The notes beneath the pieces were generated by a model. That model was not told where the DNA came from, ran no database searches, and was given only the letters and a program-made list of their open reading frames with translations. 23,837 nt of DNA, taken from IMG/VR virus record IMGVR_UViG_3300022074_000379, positions 1 through 23,837 of that record. One strand, written 5' to 3'. The DNA is from a virus. Shown here in pieces: positions 1-5,712 of this stretch. Within the stretch, counting starts at the first letter, position 1, and each line of letters starts with the position of its first letter. A program made the position numbers and the translations under genes.

Positions 1-15
1 GTTTGCTCATGGTAC

Positions 16-84
16 GGGCGGATAGTATGTGTGTACTGGTGCCCCTTCAAGTACACAGGCAGGGTGCGACTCCCTGCCCGCCCA
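16..84 (+). other. tRNA-like fold, probably not a working tRNA
   Basis: Positions 16-21 (GGGCGG) pair with 78-83 (CCGCCC). A 5-bp T-stem (60-64 with 72-76) carries a 7-base loop TGCGACT, followed by a 7-base 3' acceptor strand and a discriminator-like A84, and TA follows the 5' acceptor strand as in tRNA. Between them, GTGTACT (31-37) pairs with AGTACAC (50-56) around a 12-base loop, so there is no normal 7-base anticodon loop and no convincing D-arm. The T-loop deviates from TTCRANT. Total length is 69 bases against about 73. This could be a decayed tRNA or a tRNA mimic like those at 432 and 21224. A second hairpin, GCCTG 87-91 with CAGGC 108-112, follows. Confidence 0.4.
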
Positions 85-121
85 TGGCCTGCACCTTCCA
101 CGGTTGCCAGGCATCACAATC

Positions 122-436
122 ATGCTCACCTTTCCACTTATGCAACTTTCAAGGGATCTTTTCATTCACATTCCCTCTCGCACTTCCGAGTGTGTTGAGG
201 AATTATGGGTGAATCCTATCACTGGTGTTGTCCAATGTGCGTTTGCTAAGGGCAACGTATACGAATACACCCACGTTTCACGGCGTGCAATTCTCAACTT
301 ACTTTCGCAGCCACAAATGTCGTTAGGTTTTTGGGTTAATCGCAACCTTTTAGCCTACGATTGCAAGTCTAAAAAGTACGGGTATTCTTACACTTTGCCC
401 GTAATTCTTGCTACTTCCATGCCTTATCTTTCCTGA
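122..436 (+). CDS. KTSC-domain small protein
   Basis: The ORF gives 104 residues. From about residue 24 it matches the KTSC pattern seen in phage and bacterial proteins and at the C-terminus of some lysyl-tRNA synthetases: VNPITGVVQCAFAKGN, then VYEYTHVS and a late aromatic stretch LGFWVNRN. KTSC is a small beta-rich domain of unclear, possibly nucleic-acid-binding function, so the domain call is safer than any role. The start is uncertain. ATG 122 is the longest reasonable choice; ATG 140 (98 residues) follows a CCTTTCCACTT leader resembling those before other early genes. No Shine-Dalgarno is visible. The stop codon at 434-436 lies inside the tRNA-mimic hairpin at 432-470. Confidence 0.6.
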   Translation: MLTFPLMQLSRDLFIHIPSRTSECVEELWVNPITGVVQCAFAKGNVYEYTHVSRRAILNLLSQPQMSLGFWVNRNLLAYDCKSKKYGYSYTLPVILATSMPYLS

Positions 437-470
437 TGGTGTAGCCAGGGTTCGACTCCCTGGCCAGGTA
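432..470 (+). ncRNA. tRNA mimic: acceptor plus T-arm minihelix (copy 1)
   Basis: CCTG (432-435) pairs with CAGG (465-468). GCCAGGG (444-450) pairs with CCCTGGC (458-464) around the T-loop TTCGACT. From the T-stem on, the geometry is that of a tRNA: 5-bp T-stem, 7-base loop, 7-base 3' acceptor strand and a discriminator-like A470. D and anticodon arms are replaced by a 9-base linker ATGGTGTAG. The element overlaps the stop codon of the KTSC gene. An almost identical architecture with the same 11-mer TGATGGTGTAG occurs at 21224-21263. Acceptor-plus-T-arm helices are known minimal RNase P substrates, so a processing site is a reasonable inference. Confidence 0.55.
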
Positions 471-627
471 TTGGGTTTTCCTCAGTTTCCCATACCAAAC
501 TGTGAGGGCTTGGCCTCCCGTAGATAAAAAGAGCCAAGGCAGCCGGAAGCCTCTCTAAGACCGGTGGGTTTTCGCTAGTCCGTTTCATCCCTCTAAAAAA
601 TCGGCGTGTTTCCCGATCACTAACGGG
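467..627 (+). other. Structured intergenic region with serial hairpins
   Basis: This stretch follows the tRNA mimic and precedes the next gene; I see no credible ORF in it. Possible stems are GGTAT-GGG (467-475, one bulged T) with CCCATACC (489-496), CTTGGC (509-514) with GCCAAG (533-538), CCGG (543-546) with CCGG (561-564), and ATCGG (600-604) with CCGAT (613-617). The last competes with CCCG (612-615) pairing CGGG (624-627). The first hairpin uses bases 467-468, which also close the acceptor of the upstream tRNA mimic, so the two folds exclude each other. It may be an RNA element or a long 5' leader. No known riboswitch consensus was recognised. Confidence 0.4.
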
Positions 628-694
628 CAAGAAAGTGAGCGCTTGGATGTTTGACATCGAAAGACTCACACCTTTTGTTCACAACCTACCACCA

Positions 695-1087
695 ATGATC
701 ACATCAACACGTGAACTTGAACTCACAAACTGGTACGACAGTTTGTCAGAAGAGAATCAATCTCTTTATGACATGATTGAAGAACGCTGTCCTGAGTTTA
801 CAAAATCAGACGGCGAAGATTGTCAAGCTTTTATGGATGAACTCGCAGAGTATGGCATCACAACTGCTCAACAGTTTGAGGATTCCTTTTACTATTCAGA
901 AGACTACCGACCCGATTTATCACACTATAGTGAGTTCGTTGAGTATGTAGTCACTGAAGTTAACTGCGAGACAGTGCCTGAGTATCTTGTTATTGACTGG
1001 CTAGCCAGTTGGCGTAGGAACTATAGGCATGATTTCATTGACATTGAACACGATGACATTGTGTACTTCTTCAACCGTAACTTTTGA
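695..1087 (+). CDS. Acidic ArdA-like antirestriction protein (putative)
   Basis: The product is 130 residues from ATG 695 and strongly acidic. Its second half (FEDSFYYSEDY, a valine-rich SEFVEYVV segment, VPEYLVIDW, then DFIDIEHDDIVYFFNRNF at the end) resembles the C-terminal part of ArdA-type antirestriction proteins common in cyanophages. Those proteins mimic DNA and block type I restriction enzymes, as T7 Ocr does in the equivalent early position. ATG 695 follows the leader CCTACCACCA, similar to leaders before ATG 2260 and ATG 19314. ATG 647 (146 residues) is in frame, but the extra residues look like translated non-coding sequence. The family call is from pattern memory and is moderate. 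Confidence 0.55.
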   Translation: MITSTRELELTNWYDSLSEENQSLYDMIEERCPEFTKSDGEDCQAFMDELAEYGITTAQQFEDSFYYSEDYRPDLSHYSEFVEYVVTEVNCETVPEYLVIDWLASWRRNYRHDFIDIEHDDIVYFFNRNF

Positions 1088-1098
1088 CTCTCTTATTC

Positions 1099-1114
1099 AA
1101 CCCTTCCACTCAGG
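1099..1114 (+). promoter_or_regulatory. TTCCACT leader motif (copy 1)
   Basis: AACCCTTCCACTCAGG lies 5 bases before the ATG at 1119. Close copies are at 1795-1810, 4250-4264 and 5819-5834, all outside or at the edge of genes. It could be part of a promoter or a non-Shine-Dalgarno translation leader; the sequence alone cannot tell which. Confidence 0.3.
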
Positions 1115-1118
1115 TACT

Positions 1119-1796
1119 ATGAAAATCCGAGTACACATCACGCCAAAGTCTGGCAACGATAAGACTGGCCCGATTCCTGTCACTACTAGTGAGCGAGCAT
1201 CCTGTCCCACTACCTGTGGCCTTTATGACAAGGGCTGCTATGCAAAATCAGGACCGCTTGCGCTCCATTGGCGCAAGGTTTCATCAGGTGAGCGTGGCAC
1301 AGATTGGCAAGGTTTATGCGACTTTGTCCAGTCTCTGCCTGATCGCCAGCTATGGCGTCACAACCAAGCCGGTGATTTACCTCACTTGTTTGGTGACATC
1401 GACCATTCAAACATGGCGCACTTAGTTGTCGCTAACACTGGCAAACGTGGTTACACATACACACACCACGTTCTCAACAAACACAATGTTGACATCATTC
1501 AGCGATCCAATCGCCAAGGTTTCACGATCAACGCGAGCACAGAATCTCTCGACGCGGCAGACGCTGCCATCGAGAAAGGTTTGCCTGCTGTTTGTGTTGT
1601 GCCAAACAATAAACCTGTCCCGAAGGTATCACCTAAGGGTCATAAGGTTGTGGTCTGTCCTGCACAAGTGCGTAACACCACATGTGCCGAGTGTAAGTTA
1701 TGCAGCGTTGCAAAACGTACCTGCATTGTTGCATTCAAGGCACACGGTTCTGCTGCCAAGCATGTCAACGCTTTGGTGTCTGATTCTCTTAATTAA
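1119..1796 (+). CDS. Cysteine-rich conserved phage protein
   Basis: A 225-residue protein with two conserved cysteine clusters. Near residues 28-40 it has CPTTCGLYDKGCYA, and near residues 183-205 it has CPAQVRNTTCAECKLC followed by SVAKRTCIVAFKAHG. Between them are the characteristic strings LWRHNQAGDLP and a KRGYTYTHH segment. This architecture is widespread in phages and plasmids (I believe it is the DUF7227 or GP88-like group) and has no established function. The cysteine spacing suggests a metal or iron-sulfur site, which is inference. The start at 1119 sits just after the leader motif AACCCTTCCACTCAGG. The gene overlaps nothing downstream and is followed by two hairpins. Confidence 0.75.
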   Translation: MKIRVHITPKSGNDKTGPIPVTTSERASCPTTCGLYDKGCYAKSGPLALHWRKVSSGERGTDWQGLCDFVQSLPDRQLWRHNQAGDLPHLFGDIDHSNMAHLVVANTGKRGYTYTHHVLNKHNVDIIQRSNRQGFTINASTESLDAADAAIEKGLPAVCVVPNNKPVPKVSPKGHKVVVCPAQVRNTTCAECKLCSVAKRTCIVAFKAHGSAAKHVNALVSDSLN

Positions 1797-1846
1797 CCCT
1801 TCCACTTAGACAATAAGTGGCGGGTTTCCTAAGGGATTCATCCCTT
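1795..1846 (+). promoter_or_regulatory. TTCCACT motif plus two hairpins
   Basis: AACCCTTCCACTTAGA (1795-1810) overlaps the end of the cysteine-rich gene. Its CCACTT (1802-1807) pairs with AAGTGG (1815-1820). A second hairpin, AAGGGA (1831-1836) with TCCCTT (1841-1846), is followed by a pyrimidine-rich tract. It could be a weak terminator, an RNA processing site or a promoter region. Confidence 0.35.
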
Positions 1847-1866
1847 GTCCTTTCCTTTCACCTTCC

Positions 1867-1995
1867 ATGCTCAACATCCACTATCAACAAACCGAGAACG
1901 GCAAAGTTCTTACTCAAACCTGTTATGTACAGGACCGCAAACACCTTTACGTAACTCTTCTCAACAAGGGTTACATCATCGTTGGAGAATCCTAA
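1867..1995 (+). CDS. Hypothetical protein, 42 residues
   Basis: The ORF reads MLNIHYQQTENGKVLTQTCY and ends LLNKGYIIVGES. It starts at ATG 1867 after the pyrimidine-rich leader CCTTTCACCTTCC, with no Shine-Dalgarno. Its stop codon TAA shares an A with the ATG of the next gene (TAATG), the junction type used throughout this genome, which supports it as a real gene. The composition suggests a small beta-strand protein. I do not recognise the family. Confidence 0.55.
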   Translation: MLNIHYQQTENGKVLTQTCYVQDRKHLYVTLLNKGYIIVGES

Positions 1996-2147
1996 TGACT
2001 TTCAAATTCATTCTTGAATCAAAAGATAACTGGGGAAAGTTTTCCTTCGTTACTGTTGAAGATTGCAGGGACATGGATGATGCAATCAATCATGTCAAAC
2101 GTGAATTTCCCGATTTCACAATTGATCAAATCACTCCAGTTCAATGA
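1995..2147 (+). CDS. Hypothetical protein, 50 residues
   Basis: The product begins MTFKFILESKDNWGKFSFVT and ends FPDFTIDQITPVQ. The pattern is two short beta strands, an acidic turn, one helix (DMDDAINHVKREF) and a final strand, a compact fold plausible for a real small protein. It is coupled by TAATG to the gene before and by ATGA to the gene after. No family was recognised and no function can be offered. Confidence 0.6.
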   Translation: MTFKFILESKDNWGKFSFVTVEDCRDMDDAINHVKREFPDFTIDQITPVQ

Positions 2148-2311
2148 CACCACATCAGCAATACCTTATCCAGGCATGTGCTGACAAGAAAGGTATGAGT
2201 TATGAGTTATTCATTTCATACCTTATTGAACTTGCACTCAAACAACTATCCACCACAAAATGTCACAAGTCACTTTCTACTTCGGCAACGAAAAACGTCA
2301 GGGTAAGTTAG
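2144..2311 (+). CDS. Hypothetical protein, 55 residues
   Basis: Its start overlaps the previous stop in ATGA (2144-2147). The first 40 residues (MTPHQQYLIQACADKKGMSY, then a hydrophobic helix FISYLIELALKQL) look like a small two-helix protein and recall the helices of short ribbon-helix-helix regulators, but the strand is not clear. The last 52 bases overlap the next gene (2260) in another frame, and the tail beyond residue 40 is low in character, so the functional part is probably the N-terminal two thirds. Confidence 0.45.
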   Translation: MTPHQQYLIQACADKKGMSYELFISYLIELALKQLSTTKCHKSLSTSATKNVRVS

Positions 2312-2430
2312 ACCCTGTCACGTATCCAGCTTCTGAACATCTCATTGATTCATTGTCAGATGACAATCTCTGTGAATTCTTTGGTCACTGCATTGAGAAC
2401 CTAGTTTACACAGAAAGGGTGTACACATGA
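2260..2430 (+). CDS. Hypothetical protein, 56 residues
   Basis: It starts MSQVTFYFGNEKRQGKLDPV, continues with an acidic helix (ASEHLIDSLSDDNLCEFFGH) and ends VYTERVYT. The leader TATCCACCACAAA before ATG 2260 matches the CCACCA-type leaders of ATG 695 and ATG 19314. The stop is shared with the next start in ATGA (2427-2430). It overlaps the previous gene by 52 bases. The family is unknown. Confidence 0.55.
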   Translation: MSQVTFYFGNEKRQGKLDPVTYPASEHLIDSLSDDNLCEFFGHCIENLVYTERVYT

Positions 2431-2774
2431 GAGTTCGTGTTTACTACAACCTAACAAAACATGTCTGGAGTGTACAAAAACACATTCCAGGCAAAGGTTG
2501 GCGAGTCGCGGGTCATCTTCCGCGGCTTGCACTTTACAACGCAAGAACTGTGATCATGAAACACGGTCAGCAGCGCACAAGATCAGAAGGTAAGAAGTAC
2601 GTTCACGCTTTCATTGAAGGTGAATTGAATGACTCTGAAGTTCTGGTCAGTAAGTCACACAAACGCATCACGTACAATCCGCACCGTGATGATGATTTTG
2701 TCTGGAAAGATTCAGGCGAGTTGTTCACAACATCTCCTGAGGTCATCCTTTCAGATAAAGCACACGCACTCTGA
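2427..2774 (+). CDS. Conserved marine-phage protein, 115 residues
   Basis: The N-terminus RVRVYYNLTKHVWSVQ, then GWRVAGHLPRL, the basic middle (a run of RTRSEGKK then VHAFIEGEL) and a late RITYNPHRDDDFVW segment form a pattern I recall as a recurrent hypothetical family in marine cyanophages and pelagiphages. No function is established. The protein is basic with alternating strands. It is translationally coupled to the gene before by ATGA and followed by 12 bases of leader before the next ORF. Confidence 0.7.
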   Translation: MRVRVYYNLTKHVWSVQKHIPGKGWRVAGHLPRLALYNARTVIMKHGQQRTRSEGKKYVHAFIEGELNDSEVLVSKSHKRITYNPHRDDDFVWKDSGELFTTSPEVILSDKAHAL

Positions 2775-2786
2775 CATCTTTCACAA

Positions 2787-2981
2787 ATGAGAATCGATCC
2801 ATCCACACGTATTGACGTTCGCTGCAAATCTGCACAGTGGGAAAACACCACAACTGATGCAGAACGCGCTGTTGATCTTGCTTATGACCTAAGTGAGGAG
2901 CACGGCGCGGATGTTGACTTGTATTTTAACGCTACTGGTCAACTTTACATGACTGTTTCAAACTATCCGTGGCATTCATGA
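2787..2981 (+). CDS. Hypothetical protein, 64 residues
   Basis: An acidic product: MRIDPSTRIDVRCKSAQWEN, then a helix AERAVDLAYDLSEEHG and strands VDLYFNATGQLYMTVSNYPW. The strand-helix-strand-strand layout looks like a genuine small fold. ATG 2787 follows the leader CATCTTTCACAA; no Shine-Dalgarno is visible. Its stop overlaps the next start in ATGA (2978-2981). The family is not recognised. Confidence 0.55.
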   Translation: MRIDPSTRIDVRCKSAQWENTTTDAERAVDLAYDLSEEHGADVDLYFNATGQLYMTVSNYPWHS

Positions 2982-3130
2982 CACACGATGACTTGCTAGA
3001 ACTGCAAGATACAGCCCTCCGTGATTATTACCGAGGGCTTCTTGATAGTAGGCAACTTCTCAACATCATTCACACACTTGACAGACGATCACATCAGTAT
3101 GGCTCCAAAATCGAAGGATTGGTTGATTAG
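2978..3130 (+). CDS. Hypothetical helical protein, 50 residues
   Basis: The product MTHDDLLELQDTALRDYYRG continues as one long helix with heptad-like leucines (LLDSRQLLNIIHTLDRRS) and ends KIEGLVD. It is probably a helical hairpin or coiled coil. It is coupled upstream by ATGA and overlaps the next ORF (3099) by 32 bases in a different frame. No family was recognised. Confidence 0.5.
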   Translation: MTHDDLLELQDTALRDYYRGLLDSRQLLNIIHTLDRRSHQYGSKIEGLVD

Positions 3131-3329
3131 GAATGCAATTTATTGCTGGATGCATTACTACAAAGACTCAAATTCAACTCTCAACAGTCAGTATCAACAA
3201 CTTTTGCAAAATGACTCAGACATCGACCCGCCAAAAGTTCGCACACGCGGACGTCCGGCGAAAAGACAAAGGACGAAGAAAACCTCAACAATTGAGGCAG
3301 AGAAAACAAGCACGGAAGGCTCTACTTAA
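3099..3329 (+). CDS. Small protein with AT-hook-like motif
   Basis: A 76-residue product. An aromatic N-terminal half (DWLIRNAIYCWMHYYK) is followed by a basic segment with VRTRGRPAKRQRTKK near residues 49-63. RGRP flanked by basic residues is the core of an AT-hook, a minor-groove DNA-binding motif, so a small DNA-binding protein is plausible. It is overlapped from 3211 by a different ORF in another frame, and only one of the two may be expressed. This frame has the better amino-acid character. Confidence 0.5.
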   Translation: MAPKSKDWLIRNAIYCWMHYYKDSNSTLNSQYQQLLQNDSDIDPPKVRTRGRPAKRQRTKKTSTIEAEKTSTEGST

Positions 3330-3384
3330 CAAAATTCACAATCACGATCGTCATGCCACTATTGGGTCAGGTAAAAGAATATGA
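3211..3384 (+). CDS. Hypothetical basic protein overlapping the AT-hook ORF
   Basis: A 57-residue, highly basic product (KFAHADVRRKDKGRRKPQQL, then RQRKQARKALLNKIHNH). It shares 119 bases with the 3099 ORF in another frame and overlaps the next gene by 32 bases, the same overlap length as between the 2978 and 3099 ORFs. It may be real, since such overlaps are common here. It may also be a by-product of the lysine- and arginine-rich sequence read in a second frame. Confidence 0.35.
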   Translation: MTQTSTRQKFAHADVRRKDKGRRKPQQLRQRKQARKALLNKIHNHDRHATIGSGKRI

Positions 3385-3526
3385 AGTAATTCTTGATGAC
3401 GGTAAGGAGCAATGGTCAGAAATTGTCTACGCTCCCGATTCTGAACACGCCGCATGGTCTGCTCTTGAATTGTCCACAAACCGTAGAGCACATTTAAAGG
3501 ACGTAAAAAGAACTTATGAGTGGTAA
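3353..3526 (+). CDS. Hypothetical protein, 57 residues
   Basis: The product MPLLGQVKEYEVILDDGKEQ, then WSEIVYAPDSEHAAWSALEL and a basic end, looks like a real alpha-beta mini-domain, with two strands followed by an amphipathic helix. It ends at 3526 and overlaps the next gene's start at 3516 by 11 bases. No family was recognised. Confidence 0.6.
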   Translation: MPLLGQVKEYEVILDDGKEQWSEIVYAPDSEHAAWSALELSTNRRAHLKDVKRTYEW

Positions 3527-3842
3527 GTATTATCCAAATAATTGGGCAAGGTATAAAGCTGCGCCTGATGAATTCTTCGAGCCCCATACGTTCATGGAAA
3601 TCATGGCATACAAATTGCTTGCTTGGGAACTAAAACCAGGCATTTGTGCAATCATTCGTGCCACAAATCATGATACAAAAAAGACTCAAGAGTTTGTCTA
3701 CAAACGTAAAAGCGCAGCAGATAAAAGGATCGAAGATTTAATCATGGATCCTAACGTTGAATTTACTGTATGCACACCCGAACTGATTCAAGCAGTCTCT
3801 GCACACGATACCGATTCTGATTATGAACCTAGTAACTTTTGA
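3516..3842 (+). CDS. Conserved cyanophage protein, 108 residues
   Basis: MSGKYYPNNWARYKAAPDEF, then PHTFMEIMAYKLLAWELKPG, CAIIRATNHDTKKTQEFVYK and a NVEFTVCTPELI segment. This sequence pattern recurs as an uncharacterised protein in many cyanophages, including myoviruses, so it is a conserved host-range or takeover accessory of unknown role. Mixed alpha/beta, no membrane segment. It overlaps its upstream neighbour by 11 bases and its downstream neighbour by 20. Confidence 0.75.
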   Translation: MSGKYYPNNWARYKAAPDEFFEPHTFMEIMAYKLLAWELKPGICAIIRATNHDTKKTQEFVYKRKSAADKRIEDLIMDPNVEFTVCTPELIQAVSAHDTDSDYEPSNF

Positions 3843-4005
3843 TCGTCTGTCAACAAAGCTACAGCATGAAATTTTAGGTCATCCGCATAGGGATGAGCTT
3901 ATTTGCCTAATGCATGAACAATTGTTAGATTATCGGCAGTCATGTAAGGCAGTGAGCAGTGAGCGGACTCAACACCAAGCGCCTTGCAGTTTTGATGCAG
4001 AGTGA
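3823..4005 (+). CDS. Hypothetical protein, 60 residues
   Basis: It starts within the last codons of the previous gene (ATG 3823). The first 40 residues (FDRLSTKLQHEILGHPHRDE, then LICLMHEQLLDYRQ) are helical and plausible. The tail after residue 44 overlaps the next gene's GTG start region and is low-complexity. No family was recognised. A short coupling ORF is possible. Confidence 0.4.
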   Translation: MNLVTFDRLSTKLQHEILGHPHRDELICLMHEQLLDYRQSCKAVSSERTQHQAPCSFDAE

Positions 4006-4210
4006 CTGTGTGAAATTGTGCAAGTTGATAGCTGTGCATAAAGGCATCAGCATGTCTGAACTTGCCAACACCGCGCTGCAAAAGTACATAGCGAGCGAAT
4101 TATTAGCTGATGACACCCTATACAACTTGGTATCAAACATGGTAACTACGCCAGGTAGCTTGACTCATGATGGACTTTGTAAAATCGCGGATTTACGTCG
4201 GAATCGATAA
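3959..4210 (+). CDS. Ribbon-helix-helix DNA-binding protein (putative repressor)
   Basis: The 83-residue product begins at GTG 3959. Residues about 4-45 follow the ribbon-helix-helix layout: a short basic strand (TKRLAVLMQSD), helix 1 (KLCKLIAVHKG), a turn GISMSEL, helix 2 (ANTALQKYIASELL). Such proteins act as dimers that insert the N-terminal strand into the major groove of operators, as in Arc or CopG. The C-terminal half is unassigned. ATG 3995 would remove the strand and is therefore unlikely as start. It lies just upstream of a MarR-like gene and the integrase, so it is a candidate lysogeny or early-gene regulator; that role is inference. Confidence 0.6.
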   Translation: MSGLNTKRLAVLMQSDCVKLCKLIAVHKGISMSELANTALQKYIASELLADDTLYNLVSNMVTTPGSLTHDGLCKIADLRRNR

Positions 4211-4249
4211 CGTTTCCTTTTGGGATTTTTGGCAATTTAACAATTGCAC

Positions 4250-4264
4250 AACCCTCCACTTGGG
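4250..4264 (+). promoter_or_regulatory. TTCCACT-like motif before the MarR gene
   Basis: AACCCTCCACTTGGG lies in the 89-base gap between the RHH gene and the MarR-like gene and differs by few bases from the copies at 1099, 1795 and 5819. Confidence 0.3.
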
Positions 4265-4299
4265 CAAGTTCCGTCTAGAGTTGTGTTGTTCATTACCCG

Positions 4300-4662
4300 T
4301 TGATCTTGGATCCTCTTCGCAGGCAAGTTACCGACGATCAGCTTGTAAAACTCCTGAAAGTCATCGAGACACTGAGGATCTTGGACCGTGAGATGCCAGC
4401 ACAGCTGCTCTCAACGTTCCTGTATGTCGCTAGCCACGACGGTTGCCACAAGCCTGCACTCTCGGAGGATTTGGACTTCTCAGAAGCGTCATCGTCAAGA
4501 TGCACGGATTGGTTGTCCAAAAAACACCGGATTAAAGGACGTGATGGCTTAAACCTAATCACCAAGGAGGCTGATCCAGCAAACAGACGCAGACACGTCT
4601 TGAGATTAACTCCTCAAGGCAAATTACTTGCACAACAACTTCGCGACATTCTCTATGAATGA
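4300..4662 (+). CDS. MarR-like winged-helix regulator
   Basis: About 120 residues. From MPAQLLSTFLYVASHDG a helix leads into the winged-helix core: PALSEDLDFSEASSSRCTDW as helix-turn-helix, then the wing (LITKEADPANRRRHVLRLT) and the dimer helix (GKLLAQQLRDIL). This is the MarR-type layout also seen in other marine cyanophages. No ATG precedes residue 32 (ATG 4393), yet the residues before it (LVKLLKVIETLRILDRE) are a good amphipathic helix, so translation probably starts at TTG 4300 or TTG 4306. The stop overlaps the integrase start. The position next to integrase suggests control of lysogeny or early transcription, which is inference. Confidence 0.7.
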   Translation: MILDPLRRQVTDDQLVKLLKVIETLRILDREMPAQLLSTFLYVASHDGCHKPALSEDLDFSEASSSRCTDWLSKKHRIKGRDGLNLITKEADPANRRRHVLRLTPQGKLLAQQLRDILYE

Positions 4663-5599
4663 GTTTAAGACGTGGGGTCAATGCTTTGACTTCACATCAA
4701 CAAACAGAGAGGAATGGGTCAATGGTCGTGGTCGAAAGACTGCGTTAATCAATGCCAACCATTTCACACAGATCAAGGGGCGTATGTTCCCCATCAAAGA
4801 CATCACACAAGGTGTCATGGACTCTTTAAAAACAGAGTTACGTGAAACACGTGAGATGGAAGATGGGACAATCAATAAGGTGTTTCAGTATGTGCAAACA
4901 ACGCTGAATCATTGCATTGATGTTGGCATGGTTCCTTGTCAAGATCCAAAAAAAGCTTGGATCAATGGCATGGGTCGTTTTGCCTTCAAAAAACTGAAGG
5001 TGTCACGCAAAACAAAAGAGTGCCTCACGTTGGCCCAGGTCGATCAGATGGCTGCCACGGCAACCAGCTTGTTTTCCAATCAAGCCTTGTCTGATTCCAT
5101 CCTGGTGTCTGCCTGGTCTGGTATGGGCTGGGCTGAGTTCTCACAACTCACCACGAGCGATGTTGTGCTCGACACGAAGCACCCATTCATTGGTATTGGC
5201 ACACAACGCAACGGCTGGACTCTTAAGAAGGAGTGCAGACGCCGCAATGTGTACTTTCCGGCAGACAGTGCCGGTTACCAGCGTGTGGTGCCCATCCTGA
5301 GCCGCTATGTGGACCTCCTGGGGCCTTCTGACCTGATCCCCTTCCTAGGGGACAATTGGCAGTCTCAGGACCGCCACAGAGAGCAGTTCAACAGGGTCAG
5401 AGATTACTTGGGGTTTCCTGATGTGATCACGCCCTACACATTGCGCCGAACGTATGCATCAGCGTTGGCTGCCAATGATGTTCACCCGTCAAAAACACAC
5501 AAGTTGATGGGTCACTCACAGATGTCCACCACACTGGGTTATTACACCTACGTGGACGATGGGCAGCTGGTCGATGCCATGTCACGCTTGGAAGTCTAA
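4655..5599 (+). CDS. int: Tyrosine-family integrase with altered active site
   Basis: A 314-residue site-specific recombinase. Its C-terminal catalytic domain begins near residue 130 (LTLAQVDQMA). Box II LRRTYASAL contains R264, LMGHSQ gives H287 and TTLGYYTY gives the likely nucleophile Y296, nine residues after H287. Two catalytic positions differ: the TGxR arginine is glycine (SGMGWAE, G158) and the HxxR histidine is tyrosine (Y261). Tyrosine is sometimes tolerated at the second position, but loss of the first arginine is unusual. ATG 4655 overlaps the MarR gene by 8 bases. An attP lies about 115 bases downstream. GC content and codon use look more host-like than in the flanking genes. Confidence 0.88.
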   Translation: MNEFKTWGQCFDFTSTNREEWVNGRGRKTALINANHFTQIKGRMFPIKDITQGVMDSLKTELRETREMEDGTINKVFQYVQTTLNHCIDVGMVPCQDPKKAWINGMGRFAFKKLKVSRKTKECLTLAQVDQMAATATSLFSNQALSDSILVSAWSGMGWAEFSQLTTSDVVLDTKHPFIGIGTQRNGWTLKKECRRRNVYFPADSAGYQRVVPILSRYVDLLGPSDLIPFLGDNWQSQDRHREQFNRVRDYLGFPDVITPYTLRRTYASALAANDVHPSKTHKLMGHSQMSTTLGYYTYVDDGQLVDAMSRLEV

Positions 5600-5637
5600 C
5601 GGTGTCTAAGAACCCTTTCTGGTAAGCTCTACCGGCT

Positions 5638-5669
5638 GAAGCGATCAAGTCTCAAAACAGTCTCGCTTC
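5638..5669 (+). terminator. Hairpin after integrase, possible terminator
   Basis: GAAGCGA (5638-5644) pairs with TCGCTTC (5663-5669) around an 18-base loop and is followed by a TGTCTCTCTT pyrimidine tract. It may end the integrase transcript. The T-run is interrupted, so it would be a weak intrinsic terminator. Confidence 0.35.
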
Positions 5670-5712
5670 TGTCTCTCTTGTAAGACACTTGTCATTGCAA
5701 GGGATCTCGCCC

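Noticed and set aside
430-640. Possible two-piece (permuted) tmRNA
   Set aside because: The T-arm and acceptor looked like a tmRNA acceptor piece, and marine cyanobacteria have permuted tmRNAs. I found no tag-peptide reading frame starting with Ala-Asn-like codons and no matching GGGG-type 5' piece.
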